Positions 59,195 to 64,000 of a stretch of 64,000 nt of DNA are shown in pieces. The stretch lies in the NCBI GenBank assembly GCA_029783825.1, contig JAREIK010002246.1, forward strand, positions 317,501-381,500, read 5' to 3'. The stretch comes from Sapria himalayana. Taxonomy: Eukaryota > Streptophyta > Magnoliopsida > Malpighiales > Rafflesiaceae. The position numbers and the translations under genes were made by a program. Under the pieces are notes generated by a model. That model was not told the DNA's origin and did no database searches. It was given only the letters and a program-made list of their open reading frames with translations. Position 1 is the first letter of the stretch. Each line of letters starts with the position of its first letter.

Positions 59195-60250
59195 CTAGGT
59201 GGAAATGGTTAATTCTTGGTCTTTTAACTTGTTTATTAGCAGCTATTAACATATGTAGGAGAAGTTATTCAAGAGTACCCCCGGTACTGAGGGGGGTCTA
59301 TGAAGAGATAGACTGCATTAAAAAAAAGGCACAGCTGTTTGTTGCAATCTTCTTTGCATGTTTTGAGGAGGAAGGCAAGAAAGCACAGCTGCTTCCAGCA
59401 ATTTGTCATTATGCCTACAGTGGGGTTGTATAGCGTTGGGAGTAGTAGTTTATTTTTGTAGATGCTGCAATATGTTTTGCAGGTTTGACAGAGGAGGTCA
59501 AGAAGGCACAACTATTTACTGCAAACTACCATTATAATTGTGGCAGAACATGTGCCAGTCATAAGGGTCAGGAGGTAATGAAACATATAGAATGGAAAGA
59601 TACTGGTTATTTGTTTTGCAGATTCATTATCTTCAGAAGCAAGCCAAGTATGGAGATGCAAGAGGTCAGGCACTGAAATGGAGTTCGAATTGGGTAGGAA
59701 TTTATGGTGTTAGTGTCTGTAATATGTTGAATGATGTTTTTAATTGTGTATGGGTTTGGGATAGTAAGGGTAGCCTTCAAGGTTTAAAGGGAATGTAGCC
59801 TATTGGGTAAGTAGTATGTTATATTTGTAGAAAGGTTAGGTAAGTGGGTTCTATTAAGTAGTCTGTTGGGATAAAGTCTGTTAAGTGTCTGTTGGGTTAG
59901 AGTCTGTTAAGTGTATGTTGTGCTTCAAGGTTTTTGGTCAGGTTTTATCAGGGACATTGCTAAGGAAGGAAGCATAACTAAAGGGCAGATCATGGAGGAG
60001 CTCAGGAAATGTTGGAACTGAGGAGGGCACAATTGACAGAAAAAAAGATTATTGCAGCCTTGCAATCCAAGAAAATCTAGCACAATATATGGCCCAATGT
60101 AGAAACTGAAATTATGAAGCTTTTAACTTGTTATTTGTTTTTACTTTTAGAAAGGGTGTAAAAGGAAAAAGGGTAAATTTTAGCATGTAAAAATGGTATT
60201 TCTCCGCCAAAAGAGAGGACTATTATAATAGAATAAATCTTTAAAAAAAA
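59195..60250 (+). other. LINE 3' untranslated region and tail
   Basis: About 1 kb without a credible gene. It includes VPPVLRG-coding sequence near 59,276-59,296, three imperfect AAGGCACAGCTGTTTxxTGCAA repeats (about 59,325, 59,382 and 59,502), and a cluster of GTCTGTTGGG / AGTCTGTTAAGTGT repeats at 59,860-59,920. It ends with CTCCGCCAAAAGAGAGGACT, an AATAAA-like signal (60,229) and an A-rich tail merging into the microsatellite. Confidence 0.75.
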
Positions 60251-60409
60251 GAAGAATAATAAGAATAAGAAGAATAAGAATAATAAGAATAATAAGAAGA
60301 ATAACAAGAATAAGAAAAATAAAAAGAATAAGAAAAAATAAGAAGAGTAAGAAGAGTAAAAAGTTTAAGAAGTGTCGAGGAATAATAAGAATAAGAAGAG
60401 GAGGAGGAA

Positions 60410-60445
<36 letters not shown>

Positions 60446-61639
60446 GTAGAATAAGAAGAATAAGAATAAAAAGAAGAATAAGAATAATAAAAGTAAGTAG
60501 AATAAAGAGAATAAAAATAATATAAAAGATTAATATTAATTAGAATAATATGAAGAATAAGAAGAATAATAAAAATAAGTAGAATTAGAAGAATTAGAAG
60601 AATGGAGAGATTAAAGAAAAAAGAAATTTGAACAAAAATAAGAATAAGAATAAGAATAATAAGAAAGAATAAGAAGAAAGAATAAGAAGAATAAGAATAA
60701 TAAGAATAATATGAATAATAAGAATAATAAGAATAATAAGAATAATAAGAATAATAAGAAGAATACGAAGAATAAAAAGAATACGAATAATAAAAAGATA
60801 AGAAGAATAATAAGAATAAGTAGAATAAGAAGAATAAAAGAATATGAAGAATAAGTAGAAAAAGAAGAATAATAAGAATAAGAAGTATAAGAAGATTAAG
60901 AAGATTAAGAAGAATAAGATGTATAAGAAGATTAAGTAGAATAACAAGAATAAGAAGAATAACAAGAATAAAAAGAATAAGAAGAATAACAAGAATAAAA
61001 AGAATAAGAAGAATAAAAAAGATTAAAAAGAGTAAAAAGAATAAGAATAGTAGAAATATAAGAATAAAAAGGATTACAAAAATAATAAAATAAGAAGAAT
61101 AAGAAGAATAAGAAGAATAATATGAATAACAAGAATATTAAGAATAATAAGAATAAAAAGAAAAAGAAAAATAAGAAGAATAAGAAGAATAAGAAAATTA
61201 AAATAATAATCAGGATAAAAAGAAGAGGATGAATTAGAAGAATAAAAAGAATGAGAAGAATAAAAAAAAATAATAAGAATAAGAAGAATAAAAAGAATAA
61301 GAAAAATAAGAAGAATAATAAGAAAATGAAGAATAAGAAGAAATGAAGAATACGAAGAATAAGAAGAATAATAGGAATATAAAGAATAAGTAGAATAAGA
61401 AGAATAAGAATAATAAGAATAATAAGATGAATAAGAATAAGAATAAGAATAATAATAAGAATAATAAGAATAATAAGAATAAGAAGAATATGAAAAATTA
61501 AAAGAATAGAAAGAATAATAAAAAAAAGAAGAATTGGAACAAAAATAAAAATAAGAAAGAATAAGAAATATAAGAAGAGTAAGAAGAATAAGAAGAATAA
61601 GAGCAATAAAAAGAATAAGAAGAATAAGAAGAAGAAGAA

Positions 61640-61675
<36 letters not shown>

Positions 61676-61906
61676 ACAGAATAAAAAGAAAAAAAAATTA
61701 GAAGAATAAAAAGAATAAAAATAATAAGAAGAATAAAAAAGAATAAGAATAAGAAGAAGGATAAAAAGAATAAGAAGAATAAGATGAATAACAAGAATAA
61801 CAAGAATAAAAAGAATAAGTAGAATAAGAAAAATAAGAAGAAAAATAAGAAAAATAAGAATAAAAAGAATAAGAAGAATAAGAAGAATAAGAAGAATAAG
61901 AAGAAG

Positions 61907-61937
<31 letters not shown>

Positions 61938-62052
61938 TTAAGAAAAATAAGAAGAATAACAAAAATAAGAAGAATAAAAAGAATAAGAAGAATAAGAAGA
62001 ATAATAAGAATAATAAGAATAATAAGAATAATGTGAATCTGAGGAATATTAA
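60251..62052. repeat. AAGAATAAG/AAT purine-rich array, right part
   Basis: Continuation of the array to the left of the LINE. (AAT)n tracts lie at about 60,411-60,443, 61,637-61,670 and 61,909-61,935. Minus-strand frames up to 224 codons are artefacts. It ends at the strand switch near 62,053. Confidence 0.92.
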
Positions 62053-62490
62053 GATAATAATAATATTATTATTATTCTTATTATTCTTTCTTATTCTTCT
62101 TATTCTTCTTATTCTTTTAATTCTTATTATTCTTGTTATTCTTGTTCTTCTTCTTATTTTTCTTATTCTTCTTATTCTTCATATTTTTTTTATTCTTATT
62201 ATTATTTCATATTCTTCATATTCTTTTTATTATCTATATATATTTTTTATTCTTATTATTTTTTCTTATTCTTCTTATTTTTTTATTCTTCTTATTCTTC
62301 TTATTCTTGATATTCTTCTTTTTCTTATTATTCTTCTTTATCTTCTAATTCTTATTTTTTTTTATTCTTCTTATTCATCTTATTCTTGTTATTCTTCTTT
62401 CTCTTCTTATTCTTCTCAATCTTCTTATTCTTTTTATTCTTCTTATTCTTGAATTTTTTTTATTTTTCTTATTCTTCATATTCTTGAATT
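62053..62490. repeat. Strand-switched CTTATTCTT array (inverted relative to left neighbour)
   Basis: At about 62,053 AATAATAAT turns into ATTATTATT and the purine-rich array becomes its complement, CTTATTCTT, for some 430 bp. The junction is an extended palindrome. On the right it ends against CACTA transposase-derived sequence at about 62,490. Confidence 0.9.
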
Positions 62491-62494
62491 CTTC

Positions 62495-64000
62495 TTTTAC
62501 AAGCACAATTATTTGAAATTGACCTCATAGAACTACATGATCCTGTATTAAATTTGGATCATTAACAAAATATATGGAAAATTTCTTTATGGTTCATAAA
62601 GAGCCTTTGGTAAGATCTTTAATTAATAGATTGTCAATGACATTATCTCATTCATATAAACAAAAAGAAAATGATATAAATTGAATATCATAATATTATT
62701 AATTATTAATTATTGTTGTAACATCATAATTATATTACTTACAAAGTTCTCAAACCAATCTACAAAATATTTTTTAAGCTTCGTATCAAGCCTCTCATCA
62801 GTAATGTCAGGTTATATTTAGTTTATACCATGAATATACATGCTTGTAAAATGAGAAAATAGTTCAGAAAAAAGTTAAGTAATAAGTATCCTTTGAGGGG
62901 AATGAATAGATATTTTGTTACTTACTTTCCATATTGATCAACCTCCTCACAATTCAATAGAACATAAGTTCGAAGCCTCATAGTTACACACAGATAACCT
63001 CCAAGATGTTAATCATCCATATGGTCGATCTAGATGTTTAAATATTGTAAGTGTCCATTCGATGTCATCACCACCACCATCAACATTGTGAGCCACTTTC
63101 TGCATTCTTGTATACACACGAGGCTCAAAATAATATAAAAAAAATTTGATGCCTCATGTGCTAAGAAAGAATTGCAAATTGAACCTTTCACCTTGATATT
63201 GTTAGTGGCATTCTTATTCAAATGTCCAAGAAATTTGCAATAACAAGTTTGCATAGTAAGTGTCTAATTTTACTAAAATATTCAGTCAATTATAAAATAT
63301 GGCAGGATTTTAAACTTTTAACCTTTTGAAAGGATACATCCAATGGTACTACATTGGACTATCGATTATTTCCTCATAAGGCAAGTATATTGGAAGGTGT
63401 TCCATCGAATCAAAGAAACCAAGAGGGAATATAAACTCTAATTTTAAATAATAATCAGAATATATCTTTCTAATCTTTTCTTATCTTCCATTTTAATTGT
63501 TGTTGATGTTAAGCCTTTGAAAAAAAAGGTTTAACTCGATCAAAACTTCTCACACATTTATCGAAAGGAGTTCACGCAAAACAATAAGAATTAACCAATG
63601 CATAAAAACATGACAATCATGACTCTTCATCCCACAACTTGTGCTTTCTCATATCTACACACCTAGCCATATTTGAAACATAACCATTAATAAATTTTAG
63701 TTTTTTTACCAATTCACACAAGACTTGTTTACTTGGTATATCCAGTGTGTAACATGTCTTAAGAAATTTTTTTGTAACTTCCTTTTTTTCCAACTTAGAC
63801 CTTCTACAAAACAACTTTATATCTTCTCCTTCTTTCTCATTATCTTTAGTTTTTATTTCGATGTGCATAACTATATTAAACACATTTTCAAATACATTCT
63901 TCTCAATATGTATCATATATAGATTGAATCTAATTAGATTTGAGCTTCAATATGGTAAATCCCAAAATATAATCTATTTATTCCACATGTAAGTCATACT
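62495..64000 (-). pseudogene. Second TNP2-like CACTA transposase, 3' part, running off the window
   Basis: On the minus strand, from the right edge: FWDLPY then MIHIEKNVFENVFNIVMHIE near 63,916-63,857 and KTKDNEKEGEDIKLFCRR (Transposase_21 end). YVSNMARCVDMRKHKLW near 63,680-63,630 follows, then FDSMEHLPIYLPYEEII near 63,400-63,350 and QCYHWMYPFKR-like sequence (DUF4218), VKGSICNSFLAHEASNFFY near 63,195-63,135, and MRLRTYVLLNCEEVDQYG near 62,980-62,935. Two further exon-like pieces (LDTKLKKYFVDWFENF near 62,790-62,745, with GTAAGT donors; and a YFVND stretch near 62,590) correspond to the DUF4218 end and DUF4216 start. Then the CTTATTCTT array cuts it off. The sequence differs clearly from the copy at 38.7-42.4 kb and is more decayed. 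Confidence 0.88.

Larger units (their letters stand above)
54860..60250 (+). mobile_element. L1-type LINE with RNase H, nearly full length
   Basis: In order on the plus strand: a GC-richer 5' part with a possible ORF1 remnant (54.86-55.2 kb), endonuclease, reverse transcriptase, zf-RVT, RNase H, about 1 kb of 3' untranslated sequence, and a terminal AATAAATCTTTAAAAAAAAG tail. The tail runs into the AAGAATAAG array, and the same array lies to the left, so the LINE inserted within it. A target duplication cannot be defined because both flanks are repetitive. Domains are much better preserved than in the 3-6 kb LINE, but stops and frameshifts are frequent. Confidence 0.9.

Overview
The window looks like intergenic DNA from an AT-rich plant nuclear genome. 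I find no host protein-coding gene, tRNA, rRNA or CRISPR array. The plant assignment rests on element families typical of plants: CACTA (En/Spm) transposons encoding TNP2-type and Transposase_24-type proteins, a Ty1/copia element primed by initiator-Met tRNA, an hAT element with a RICESLEEPER-like C-terminus, and L1-type LINEs with a zf-RVT segment and a 3' RNase H domain. Base composition is very AT-rich by eye, well under one third GC outside one small fragment. Species cannot be named from the sequence.

About one third of the window is low-complexity purine/pyrimidine DNA: a TTC/ATC-rich block (1-1.5 kb), GAA-type polypurine arrays (7.0-13.7, 18.6-21.6 and 44.7-46.7 kb), AAGAATAAG/AAT-type arrays (49.8-54.9 and 60.3-62.05 kb), a strand-switched CTTATTCTT stretch (62.05-62.49 kb) and a T-rich 11-bp minisatellite (48.3-49.6 kb). 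Many very long reading frames in these blocks are artefacts, because a polypyrimidine strand cannot form stop codons.

Transposable elements are nested in and between the arrays. A decayed LINE lies at about 3.0-6.3 kb. A Ty1/copia element (21.6-34.7 kb) has two diverged LTRs and carries, inside its gag, an inverted-repeat complex from a second LTR family, which in turn contains an hAT transposon (26.0-29.15 kb) and a poly(A)-only retroposition scar (29.25-29.39 kb). Immediately to the right is a complete-length CACTA element (34,865-44,706) with matching termini, an AAT target duplication, two transposase genes on the minus strand and a captured GC-rich coding fragment. Further right are a LINE RT fragment cut by the end of another CACTA-like element (46.7-48.3 kb), a nearly full-length LINE (54.86-60.25 kb) set inside the AAGAATAAG array, and part of a third CACTA TNP2 gene (62.5-64 kb, minus strand) running off the window.

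All the element genes carry stops or frameshifts, so none is likely to make an intact protein. The TNP2 and Transposase_24 genes of the 34.9-44.7 kb CACTA element are the best preserved. The most unusual items are the GC-rich captured fragment, the nested inverted-repeat complex inside the copia gag, the roughly 1.75-kb duplication inside a microsatellite array, and the strand-switch palindrome near 62,053.
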